Source: Spirodela intermedia (lineage: Eukaryota > Streptophyta > Magnoliopsida > Alismatales > Araceae). From it: a stretch of 64,000 nucleotides of DNA. Within the stretch, counting starts at the first letter, position 1. Each line of letters begins with the position of its first letter. Location of the stretch: assembly GCA_902729315.2 (NCBI GenBank), contig LR746272.1, positions 1,116,001-1,180,000 of the forward strand. The letters are read 5' to 3'. Below the pieces are notes generated by a model that saw only the letters and a program-made list of their open reading frames with translations, made no database searches and was not told the origin of the DNA. The position numbers and the translations under genes are program-made. Shown piece by piece: positions 12,821 through 23,536 of this stretch.

Positions 12821-14586
12821 TCAGTCTCCTTCCCTCTCCGGTGGGAGACCGCAGGGCAGCAACACCTTCTGTCATGGAATGCATGCCTTGGCATCGTCCT
12901 GGAGAAGCCCCACCGATTCGACTGATCATGATGATGGTAAAAATACAGCAAAAGTTAAGGTAATCTTCCAAATAATTACGACCATTTTTTCTAATTATGG
13001 CAAATAAGACCCTAATCGGTTTCCTTGCACTATACCGGGATCACAGGCTGAAGATACTGGCGTGCTAGATGTTGATGAGATAAGCCAAGGCAACTGCTTC
13101 ACTTGTTTTTGTCATGTAAGCTGATACAAGATGCGTGGATCATAGAAGAAGCTTTATTTGAAGCATCAAATGAGCAGAAACAAGGGATAATAATAATAAA
13201 AAAACATCTTACTACGACGGATAGATCCCATATGCACCTAGAGATCTATGTTTTATCTTGTATAGTCCTGTTCTTGTCTACATATCGCAATTCCTAAGGA
13301 CTACTTGGGATATATATTCGAGATTAGTTTACACTTAAAACTGAAGAACGAGGACCACAGCTCCAATCCATGGATGTAATCAGGAGAGAAACAAGTGAAA
13401 GCATAAAAATCACAATCCATGGATGTAATGTTGTCAACTCAGACCAGATTGGTATCTGATCTCTCTATTATTCAACTACTACGGGAGATTAGGAGAGGTT
13501 TAATGCCCCTAATCAAGTGTAAGGGAGGAGTCAACATGAAAAATTATAACTTTGGCAAAAAAAATAATCTGTGGTCCGTTTTCTTGAAAAGATAATACAT
13601 TTTCGAGAAACAATTGTCCAATGCTGATAATTATGGTTGCCCCATCATAATAATCGTTGCAGAGAGAACAGCAATCTAAATCAAATGGATTAAAAATGAT
13701 GTTACTGCATGGTCCTAGTAAAAAAATATTCCACAACTTCGAATGTCTGGAAAAAAATTGTCAAGTAACTTTTTTTAAAAGCAAAATCTGATGAAAGTAA
13801 TCGGACGGGAAGATGAATACAATTTCTCAAATGTGAAGGTGCAGAAAATGGCCCGAAAATATTCTGAAATGGGTGTGCATAATTTTTTTCAGCAATTAGC
13901 AAGGGCCTTTGCTGTGTGTGACAGCATCCCACTTAACCTAGCAGAAGGGCACACAAGACGAGCTCATCCCTGAGCCCTGAATCAGAGAACCAAGGAGAAG
14001 AAACCATTAAAAGTTTTAGGAGAAGAGCTGCGCGAGATTCAAAATCGCGCAAATTTCACAAAGGGTAGCTTCATCAAGTTAGCTCGGCTTCGACAACGAC
14101 TGGTGAGCATGAACAGTAGTCAAAGGATAGCTTGCAGGGAAGGTACTAGAGAAGCTTATTTCACCTGCATGAAATTATAGCGCTCCCACCCAACGGACTC
14201 GTTCTCTGCCGAGGCAAAGCACGACAGGAGAGGATAGTGGCCGATGTACGATGCGTAGCTGTCTCGCTGGATATTCACCGCCCACCCACTGAAGAACATC
14301 GGAGGATGTTCGCGCACATTTTCCAGAAAATTCTGACCGACTCTGTATGTTCCAGGTTGGTGGGGGGAGCGAGAAGATGAAAAGGCTCACAATCTGTTCA
14401 GATCGGCGTGCCCCGTCCCTACATATTCCGCCTGGAGATGCTCGAGCTGCGAATCGATGGTGAGCCTATCGATGGCCTGAGAAAGAAAACGGAAGAGGGG
14501 GATCGCAGAGAAACGCCAAATCCCTTCAATGGTAAGCGAAATCGCCGCCGCCGGAGACGAGCCCAGAATCGAGTACTCACCTGCAT
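12821..14586 (-). CDS. SF3B5: Splicing factor 3B subunit 5 (SF3b10)
   Basis: Four coding exons on the minus strand: 14586-14581 (only ATG CAG), 14476-14391, 14288-14165 and 12868-12821, giving 87 residues. All junctions are GT..AG and the phases agree. The protein matches the whole of this very conserved family, which is 86 residues in other eukaryotes: DSQLEHLQAEYVGTGHADLN, WAVNIQRDSYASYIGHYP, AENESVGWERYNFMQ, and the last exon LLPCGLPPERE. SF3b10 is a small scaffold in the SF3b complex of U2 snRNP, where it contacts SF3B1 and helps branch-site recognition in the nucleus. Changes against my recollection of the family include RFG for RFE and a Trp in the GWERY segment. The last intron is 1296 bp. 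The gene is head-to-head with the desulfhydrase gene, 236 bp apart. The tiny first exon and short exons hide it from ORF searches. Confidence 0.92.
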
Positions 14587-14822
14587 GATGATCCTGCGAA
14601 GTGGGTTCCGAGGATCTCCGACAGATAGCCAACGAGCGACGGCCAGCGGCGGAGGGTCTCCGCGTTGATATCACCCCTGGCGGCGAGGCGGCTGGTTCGG
14701 GTAGCGAATCGGAGCTGACTCGGGCCAATAGGCCAAGTACCGGGCCCGACGGCCCCGTTAATAATCCTTCTTTCTTTCTTCCTCTTCTTCTAAGCTTGGA
14801 GCTGCGTGGAGCAGTGGTCGGA
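14587..14822. promoter_or_regulatory. Divergent promoter between SF3B5 and D-cysteine desulfhydrase
   Basis: Only 236 bp separates the two start codons, which read outward. The stretch is GC-rich with a pyrimidine run near 14767-14792 and no clear TATA box, as in many bidirectional housekeeping promoters. It must hold both 5' leaders. Confidence 0.75.
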
Positions 14823-17800
14823 ATGTGCTCTTGCTCCGCCGGTCTGCTCCGAGGAGGGAGCTTCGCGATCGCCGGTCCAGCCACTGGGCTCAGGCACGGC
14901 GGGGGATTAAGGCGGCGCCGCCTCCAGGGAAGCGATCGTACGAGTTTCGCCGCCTCCATGTCTTCCTCGGTGGCGGGAGGACCCGACCAGGAAGCCTCGA
15001 GGCACTACATCGGCGGGTTCCTGGCGAGGAGAAGCTACGAGCCTCCTGCTTGGGCTTCCCAACTCAGCCCCGTTCCCTCCTTTGTCTATAACCTCGGTCA
15101 TGTAAGCATCTTCCTCTTCCCCGCCGCCTTTTTTCCTGCGGGGAGAGACGTGTTGCTCCGGCAGATCCCCTTTCTTCTCTCGATGAGTGCTCATCTTGTC
15201 TCCTTCTTCACCAGTTTCCCACTCCTATTCACAAGTGGAATCTTCCCGATCTGCCGGAAGGGACTGAAGTCTGGATTAAGGTAATTAGCCGATTTCCCAT
15301 CCTATTCTTGTTTTGGAGTGAATCGCTCGACCTTTCTGGGTTTTCTGCCTGTACCTTGACAAAATGCCTTCGGATATCATCAGCGAGACGATCTCTCGGG
15401 GATGCAGTTGAGTGGGAACAAAGTGAGGAAGCTGGAATTCCTTTTGGCCGATGCTGTGGCACAGGGAGCTGACTGCATCGTCACCGTCGGGGGTATACAG
15501 AGCAACCATTGTCGTGCGACGGCTGTCGCTGCAAGATACTTGAACCTCGACTCGTACCTGATATTACGCACCGCGAAGGTCCTCGTCCTTCCTCAGCATC
15601 ATCCCATTGTAAATGCAGAGGGGATCAGCAGCGCTCGCGTAACAATGGTTGGTGCCCTTACCTAAATTTCACCGATTCGGCTAATCTGATGCAGAGGCTG
15701 GTAGACGACGACCCTGGTTTAACGGGCAATCTTCTGGTCGAACGATTGGTGGGAGCACACGTCGATCTCATCTCAAGAGAAGAATATGCGGCAATCGGGA
15801 GCGTGGTTTGTCTCTCATCTCATCTGGACTTGTCATGAATTCATAATCTGCAATGGTCTGAACCATACTTAACTCACCCATCAGAAAGAGCTTCACGGTA
15901 AGCAGAGTGGGATCCAAGTCACAATCTGTATGCCCAGATAGAGTAGACGAATTCTTCCCCAATCAGAATGCAACAAAAAACATAGAGTCAGATCAGTCAG
16001 TCTACGAAGTACATACATAAGCTTAGCAAAGGGGTCCCTGTCGTTAAAATGATCTGGATCTTATGAGCGGGGATCTCGCCGTCAGACATCTATGCCCGAG
16101 TCCACGTAGAAACCTTTGTACATTGGTTTCCTCACTATTGTATCTGTCTGAAAAGTACTTGAGACGTGACGGGTCATATCAACTATTGCAATCTGACTTT
16201 CCGGGTGACAAAACAAGGTACAAATATCAAAAAAGGACACTCATCAGTGAAAATGATTTTATATTAGAAAAAAAATACTATTATTCTTTTACATCCTATT
16301 TATCTATTTATTTAATGTTCTGTTGCTGTTAACTTTCATGTTTCATGCATGTTTAGTTTCCTCATGGAATATAATGCTCATGGTTTATTTTGTTCAGGTT
16401 CTCGCTGACTTGCTCAAGGAGAGGCTGGTAAATGAAGGGAGAAAGCCATATATAATTCCTGTTGGTGGCTCAAATTCTCTAGGCACCTGGTGAGATTAAA
16501 GCAGTACCTAGAACTGCTATCATCTGGGCATGAATGTTGCACGCTTTGAAAAACATTGACGAAGCCAGTTATATTGAAATTCAGTGGAGGACATGGCCAT
16601 TTCGTGGAGCCTTGCCCTTTTTTAATCTGAATGACAAACAATTTGTTATCACAGTGACTAGGTGAATGATGATGATAGATAATAATAGTAAGTTTCCACG
16701 AATTTGGTCATCATTCTTCTTTCTCATTATCATGAGCCATGCATAAACTGAACCAAATTATTGAAGATAAAAATAAGTTGAGATAGAAAATAAGCTAGAA
16801 AAATGTATGCATCTCCTTGCCAAAATGCTTGGTTTTTCAGGTTCTTATCTAATTACCTCTGAGCCCTATTATTACTTTTAACGTAGGTAATTTTTTCTCA
16901 GGGGCTATATTGAAGCTATTCGGGAAATAGAGCAACAAGTTCAGAAGGGGCAAGGTGATGTTGACTTTGACGATATAGTCGTTGCATGTGGCAGGTCATC
17001 CTCAACTCTCTAGCTTCAATTTTTTCCTGAATAGGAAACTTTACATTCAGAATTTTCCTTTAGACTGGCCATATGGGTCATGCATACTTCAGCATCCATC
17101 AATTGGGAGGTTTCTATTATTATTTCGTTGCTTTTTTTCCCCCATGGTAAAATACTTATATTGTGGCAGTTCATCTTCTCTTTCATTTGACTTGTTAGAA
17201 TACTGATACCACCCAATAACTTTTCTATGAATTATCATTTTTTAAGTACTACTAGATGTAGAAGAAATATAAGGGCGTGAATAACACACTGTGTTCTGTA
17301 TCTTTCTTACTCTTACTAGTCCAACCTTTATCTGAATGCATACGGGTTCTTTATTTCTTCCATTTCATCTCATGCCTTCTAGCAACCAAACTCTGGAGTA
17401 GCTTCACGGTTTAGATTAGGTGCAATGTCGAGAATGTCTCTTGATTCTACTATTAATATTATTATGTCTGTCACTATGTTCATGCAGCGGAGGAACTATC
17501 GCTGGTTTATCGTTGGGATCATGGCTGAGCAAATTGAAAGCAAAAGTATGTGTCGATGGAACTCTCTTGACCCAGCATGATCGGTGGTGTGCCCGTTGAC
17601 ATAACGGGTGCTTCAAATAATGCAGGTCCACGCCTTCTCTGTGTGTGACAGTCCCGACTACTTCTACGATTATGTTCAAGGCCTGATTGATGGGCTTCAG
17701 GCGGGTCTTTCTTCAAGGGACCTGGTTGACATCAGAGATGTGAGTGCCCTCCACGATCACATGGATTGGTCACCCTATTGAATCAATTTTGTTCAAGTTT

Positions 17801-19126
17801 TTAACTCAGAGATGATTGCATTTCAATTCCATTAGGGTGGTGCTCTAGTGAGATTATTTCAAGAAAAATAATACCTGAATTGAAATATAAATCACAAATT
17901 AGCTCGCTTGTAATCATAAAAGCATTTTTTTGTCAAAGAAGAATGATGCAAATTCCAATTTTTTTTCAACCGTATCTGTTATAAATCTATTCATGTTTAA
18001 TATCGATGAAAAATTAGCTCGCTTGCAATCATAAAAGCATCATCAAAAGAGAATGATGCATGTTTGGGTGGATCCAGAATGATGCAAATTGACCTCTCTA
18101 TGTTCCTTTTTAAAAAAAAAAAAAACCTTATCTGTTATAAATCTATTCATGTTTAATATCGATCACAAATTAGCTCGCTTGGAATCATGAAAGAATCATC
18201 AAAAGAAACATGTGTTAAAGAATGATGCAAATTCATCTCTCTATATTCCATTTTTTTTTTATACCTTATCTGTTATAAATCTATTCAGGTTTAGAGTTTT
18301 CTGGTGATCGGAGATTTGAGAACGTTGACTATGTATGCGAATGCCAGGCTCAGCCTGTTTAAAGAGTGTCTTCTTACTGTGTCTTCTCAGGCTAAGGGTC
18401 TTGGATACGCCATGAGCACCACTGATGAGCTAAAATTTGTCAAACGAGTGGCTGAAGCCACAGGAGTTGTTCTCGATCCTGTCTACAGGTATGCCACAAT
18501 GCCCGCTCATTACTCTTTATTTATGGTTTTCTGAAATCTTTTTGGGTCTCTCTCTCTCTCTCTCTCATCTTTCTCTCTCTAAGAGACGCATGAGAGGGGC
18601 TGAGCTGGACCCGGGCTTCATTTATGGATTCGGGCCGGAGCCCATTGTCTTAACTTTCTCCGGGCCTCATGAACGGCCCATCGACTCCCCTGGCCGATAC
18701 CATCTTTCTCCGAAGAACCCTCTTAACACGCTGGCTCCATCTCTCTCTCTCTTCTCTTTCTCTCTCTACTGAAGACCTCCTCCTCCCCGTTCCTCTCCCT
18801 ACATACCCAGCCTCAGATCTGGGATCTGATTTGGATTAGGGTTTCACGATCTGCATCAAATTCCCTCGGACATGAACTGGGTATGGAACAAATCATCCAA
18901 CTTGATGCCCTTATTTCGCAGTGGGAAGGCAGTTTATAGGATGCTGAAGGACATGGCGGAGAACCCGGCGGCGTGGAGGGGCCGGAGGGTCCTCTTCGTC
19001 CACACCGGCGGCCTCCTGGGGCTCTACGACAAGGTCGAGGATGTGGCGCCGATGCTCGGCAACTGGCGGCGCATGGCCGTCGGAGATGCCGTCCCCCGCC
19101 GTGACGGCGCCGGAAAGATGTTCTGA
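14823..19126 (+). CDS. D-cysteine desulfhydrase (PLP-dependent)
   Basis: Ten exons: 14823-15101, 15215-15280, 15384-15578, 15695-15805, 16398-16489, 16902-16994, 17488-17545, 17626-17739, 18391-18488 and 18922-19126, giving 436 residues with consistent phases. The enzyme converts D-cysteine to pyruvate, H2S and ammonia. It is a fold-type II PLP enzyme of the ACC deaminase/D-CDes group. The PLP lysine is Lys128 in [12 protein letters not shown]; also visible are [26 protein letters not shown], the glycine-rich phosphate loop CGSGGTIAG, and [12 protein letters not shown] near the C-terminus. About 45 N-terminal residues before a second Met (MSSSVAGG) are Arg/Ser/Gly-rich and resemble an organelle targeting peptide. 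Intron 8 carries a triplicated sequence and intron 9 contains CT tracts. It is divergent from SF3B5. Confidence 0.95.
17891..18293. repeat. Three diverged tandem copies inside desulfhydrase intron 8
   Basis: Three units (about 17891-18006, 18007-18163, 18164-18293) each contain AATTAGCTCGCTTG, an AATGATGCA motif, a poly-T or poly-A run, and end in ATCTGTTATAAATCTATTCA. They are unequal in length because of indels. They are intronic and no coding role is seen. Confidence 0.85.
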
Positions 19127-20804
19127 CCACCGACTCTTGGGGCATCAATGGCCCTCCACATTTATCTTCTCTTCATTCGCTCTCGGTATTCCGATTTGTG
19201 TGGTGATGATTAAATGCCACGTTGCGCTGTTGAATGGTGGTCGTCGCTGATGAGCTGTTCTCGATGGCATCGACCTCGGTCAGCGGTGATGATCGAGTAC
19301 AGTCAACGATGGTGGTGACGATTTTATGATATTGATTGAGGGGATTCGGGCGTACAGCATGGGTTGAGCAAGCTGGTAGGCCGGCTTCGTTGACTCTGGT
19401 GTCTTCTCACGATTAAGCAGGGAGACAACCGTTTGGACTTTGACTTTTATCAGGGGTCTCTCTCTCTTTCTTTCTCTCTCTACTTAATGACGTCATAATA
19501 AGGAATCTTGAAAAGTATTACATAATGTATAGGAAGATTAAGTCCACGTGGCTGCTTCGAGAAAGCTCGTCCACTTGCGTTTGGTCAACGTGAGCAGTCA
19601 GAGTTGGGACACTGGGTCGAGACCTGTGACTCGAGGGGGGCGGCGGCGGCTAAGTGGGGCCCTTCCTTCGCCGACGGGACCTCTCGCTCCCCACCCCGAA
19701 AACTCGACAGGAATCCGGACAGGAATCGGGACACTGTTTGCCAAACGATTTTTTTTAAAAAAAAACACGGGGCGAAGCAAACAAAAATCTGGGGAGAGGA
19801 CGCAGGAGGGAGCCGCGAGATCCTCGGAGGCCGCCGTGGCCACGTCAGCAACACGTGGCACACAGGGAGGAGCCCCCTCCCCCCCCTCCTCCCCCCCTCC
19901 TGCCTTTACGAGCGCACCCACCGGCGTAAAGCCCGAGCACGCAGGAGGCGTCGAGCGAGAGAGAGAGAGAGGTGATTTCACGCAAAGGCCCCTAGAGGGA
20001 TGGCCCTCGTAATGGAGCCCCCGGCATGTCCAGCTTAATCAAGGAAATAACGAGAATGCCATCCACCAGTCGGCCTCCGCCTCGCCCATCAGAAAAAGAA
20101 GAGAGAGAGGGAGAAAGATGTGATTTAACGCAAAGGCCCCTAGAGGGATGACCCTCGTAGTGGAGCCCCCGGCGTGTCCAGCTTAATCAAGAAAATAACG
20201 AGAATGCCATCCACCAGTCGGCCTCCGCCTCGCCCATCAGAAAAAGAAGAGAGAGAGAGATGTATTTTACTTGCTGCTGTTGCAGGGGGGGAGGGTACTG
20301 ACTGATACTACTTCCCCGCAGCCTTTCTCCGCCGGACACTGTCCCTTCCACGGCTGCCCCCCAGATTCCCCCACACTCTTCTCCCTCCATGGAAAACCCA
20401 ATACCTTCAGAGAGGTAAATACCCAGCTCGGAGAGGGAAGGTTTGTTCATGGGGACGAGGGTTCGCCCTGGACCTGTCGATCGTCGTCGTCCTCGGTGGC
20501 GAGACGTCTGCAACGGCGACTGCACCGGCGGTTCTTTCTTTCTTTCTTCTTCTTCTCTGAATTCACCGGAAGGTGGGGGCCGGCGGTGGAGAGGTGTATA
20601 CTCAGTCGGGAGTGCCGTCCATGGTGGGTGCAACATGCGGGAAGGGAAGAAGCCATTTAACCGGCGGAATGTTGGGGGACGGGGGGGGGCATGTCTGAGG
20701 ATTACCAGCTAGCGCGAATGGTGGGTTGTTCTTTCTTCGGGATCCTTGGGGCTCCTTCTCCACTGAGCTATCCTCGGCGGACGAAGGAGGGAAGTTGCAC
20801 TGGA
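19127..20804. other. Spacer between desulfhydrase and WRC copy B
   Basis: Contains a 148-bp tandem duplication (19973-20258) and GC-rich stretches with overlapping open frames on both strands that show no recognised domain. Confidence 0.55.
19973..20258. repeat. 148-bp period tandem duplication next to GA tracts
   Basis: Unit 1 (19973-20110) and unit 2 (20121-20258) are nearly identical, differing by a few substitutions. Both run from TGATTT(C/A)ACGCAAAGG through CGAGAATGCCATCCACCAG to GCCCATCAGAAAAAGAAG and end in a short GA tract. High identity implies a recent event. Confidence 0.95.
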
Positions 20805-21624
20805 TCACGCCACTGTGCTATCGTTTCCGCAACTAGGCGGAGCTGGAGATGCACATGGCTCCGGCGGCGCCACTGCTGTTGGCGTTGGGAGGTCAGGTTG
20901 GTGGAGCAAGCTACTGATGGAACGAGCCTTCACCATCCCGATCTTCTTCCTCCTCCTCCCGCCGGGCTTCACTTCCTTCTCGTCTTGCGGCTGTTGCCGC
21001 GGCAGCGCCGCTTCGCCGCCGTCGTCGTCTTCCTCCTTCTTCCTCGCCCGCCCGTTGCACCGGACGCTGCTCACGCTCCGGAGCCTCCCCTTGCCAAGGT
21101 GGTGCTCGCACAGCGAGTAGCCCACGAGCGTCTGCTGGCAGCATCTCCAACCCCTCCCGTTCACGCGGCTGCACCGGGAACCCTCCATCAGCACCGCCGG
21201 GCTCCGCCTCTTCTTCCCGTTCCCGCCGCCGCCGTCCGCCGCTGCCGCTCTCCCCAAAGAGATTACGTTCCCTTCTTCCTCCTTGACCACTGCGCGTCAC
21301 CGAAACGACCATCGATCGGTGCACCATCACAACCGGGAACATGACGGATGCCGAGAGCAGTACCTGCGGCGGCAGTTCTCCTCGTCTTGACCGACCTTGG
21401 TTTCGTCTCCTTCTCTGCAACAGCCTTCTCTTCTTCGCCCACCGGCCTCCTTCCTCGGAGGCGGTTGCATCCTCTCCTCTTCTTCAGCATGGCGGCGCCG
21501 ATCGCCTCCTCGTCGCTCCACCTCCCATCAGCTTCTTCCGCCGCCGGCGAAGTGCCATTAGGCACCATACTCCCCGACGGCACGGACACTTCTGCACCCC
21601 AGCTGAGAGAACTGCACACAGGAA

Positions 21625-21675
<51 letters not shown>

Positions 21676-22976
21676 AAACAAAGACGCATCAAACAAAGAA
21701 GACGCAGCAGAGAAATAGAAGATAGACCCCGCCCCCCGCCCCCCACTCCCCACCATCTCTCTCATCTCCTCCGTCCACATCTTGCTTACCATGGCGGATG
21801 CCCACCCCACATCTCAGCCCTCCCAGGAAACGGAGGCTACCATCCCCATCACCCACCTCATCCCCCAGTAGATCCCCAGTCTCTCACTTCCCTTCTCTAT
21901 CTCTCTCTCTAGTTAGGTTGGACGGCAGTGGTATCCACTATGGATTGCGCCGAGAATGAGCAGGAGCAGGTAAAGGGAGGGAGGAGACGGGGTGCAAGGA
22001 AGGCGTGCGGCATGTGGATGCAACGGGAGGGATAGAGGGAGAAGGGCATGCATAGTTGTAAAACCTCAGCCTGCTTTTCTGCGAAAAGACGGACGGACAA
22101 GGAAATTTTTCCTAGAGAGAGAAAGGGTGGGAGATTTTACCTCTTTGGAGCAGTGGCACCACAGCCGCCGAGGGCCTCCGGGCTCCGTCGCCTGCGAGCG
22201 TCCTCGTCGTCGCCGTTCTCCGCATCCGTCTCTCGCTTCAGCGCCTGCAGAGGAGGCGCTAAGGCCGATGAGATTGCCCACCAAGGCGGCGACGGAGGCG
22301 ACAAGATCCGCCACATTGCACCCAACAACGGCGTCTCCACCGCGGCCCAGAAGGGGATCCGATCTGCTAATCCGAGGCCTCCCTCTCTCTCACCCTCCCA
22401 AGGAGAGAGGAAGCGAGCACCGTTCGCGACGATGATGATAACAGGCGGGAGGAAGAAGGGGACGGGAATAAGATGAACAAGCCCACGCGAGAGGATGATG
22501 AGGATGGTGATGCAGACAGGAAGGGAGGAAGGAAGGAGGCCATGGGGGATATTATCCAGTACCTCTCCGCCATGGCCGCGATCGGGGGGAGCGTCCCGGA
22601 AGAGCGAACGGGGCGCGAGCGGAGGGAGATCCCACCTCTCGACATCTCCGGCACCCGCCGAGTCCGGCGGCGGCGGCGGATGAGGCGACAGACTGGAGGA
22701 GGCCTTGGTGATGATGCACCCGTAGACCGACCGGGGAAGAAGCTCCCCATTGGAGTGCAACCATCTTCCTCTACCGCCGCCACTTCCTCTCCCCGGTACA
22801 TGAGCTGCCACGGGCGCTCCCGCTGCCATCGCCGCCGCCGCGACGACGTCCCCTTCCGCGCCCTCCCTCGCTCCTCGCTCCGCAACCGCTGACGCCGCCC
22901 CCGCGACCGGCGACGGGAGGAGAGACGACGAATCTGGAGCTCCGAGATGAGCCTGGTATCTCCTCCTGATCCTCAT
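20805..22976 (-). CDS. WRC-domain protein, copy B (putative nuclear regulator)
   Basis: Minus-strand model with consistent phases: 22976-22563, about 22394-22141, 21602-21364 and 21289-20805, giving about 463 residues. Exon 1 starts MRIRRR and ends at GAG before GTACTGG, as in copy A. The last exon holds the single WRC domain (CSRVNGRGWRC, then CEHHLGKGRLRS), identical to copy A across the zinc-binding core, then the KKIGMVKARSISSLLHQ tail and a similar end (DSTVA; copy A has DSVMA). There is no QLQ domain. A 74-bp intron (21363-21290) interrupts the region before VKEEEG, where copy A is uninterrupted. The acceptor of exon 2 is the weakest border. It is likely a DNA-binding or transcription-related nuclear protein; the function is unproven. 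Convergent with copy A, 8.8 kb apart. Confidence 0.75.
21630..21672. repeat. (TA)n microsatellite
   Basis: Uninterrupted AT dinucleotide tract of about 43 bp, inside the inferred intron between exons 2 and 3 of WRC copy B. It creates an artificial Tyr-Ile open frame on both strands. Confidence 0.95.
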
Positions 22977-23039
22977 GGACGGATGCCCAAGAGATCGGAG
23001 GCGGCGCGCAGATAGTGAGCGTGTGAGGGGAAGGGGAGG

Positions 23040-23084
23040 AAGAAGGGATGAGGAGAGAGAGAAGAGAGAGAGAGAGGTTGAGGT

Positions 23085-23116
<32 letters not shown>
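23040..23116. repeat. (GA)n tract in the 5' leader of WRC copy B
   Basis: GA-rich stretch with a long uninterrupted (GA) tract at about 23085-23116. Read on the minus strand it is a (CT)n leader 65-140 bp before the ATG, as in copy A. Confidence 0.85.
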
Positions 23117-23118
<2 letters not shown>

Positions 23119-23344
23119 GGAGGTAGAGAGGTGGGGATTTTAGGAAGGGGAGTCGGAGTGCAATCCCTCGTCTTAAAGACCCACCAGGGTGGAAGGGGGG
23201 GGGAGGGGACTTTTATTCCCCTCCACCCTTGCCCACAAATTTCACCCCGTGATAATTACCAATTACCCCCTATGTGCTTTTATTTTTTACTCCCCCACAT
23301 TATTTTATTTGCTCCGCACGCATTGATAAGAGACCCCCAGTGCA

Positions 23345-23428
23345 ACTTCTCGCTCTGGCACGTACCGACGTGGGCGCGAAAAGCACGTGTGGACAGGCTG
23401 GCTTCCCGCTGACCGGCTGCAGCCGGTG
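23345..23428 (-). promoter_or_regulatory. Conserved promoter block of WRC gene B
   Basis: On the minus strand this is CACCGGCTGCAGCCGGT (palindrome at 23412-23427), then GCCAGCCTGT, CACACGTGC, and ACGTGCCA. The order and spacing resemble the block upstream of WRC copy A (9817-9895). It lies about 370-450 bp before the ATG at 22976. Confidence 0.6.
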
Positions 23429-23503
23429 AGTTTCCCCGTACGGACGACAATTCTCTGTGGCCATCCCTCCCCCCCGCACCCCGTTGAATATAAATATCTC
23501 TTC

Positions 23504-23536
<33 letters not shown>

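Noticed and set aside
14387-14959. Minus-strand 190-codon frame starting inside the desulfhydrase first exon
   Set aside because: Its 5' half is antisense to desulfhydrase exon 1. Only its end overlaps real SF3B5 coding sequence (exon 2), which is better explained by the four-exon gene.
21484-21810. Open frame with Tyr-Ile repeats
   Set aside because: It is produced by the (TA)n tract, and the same pattern appears on the opposite strand.
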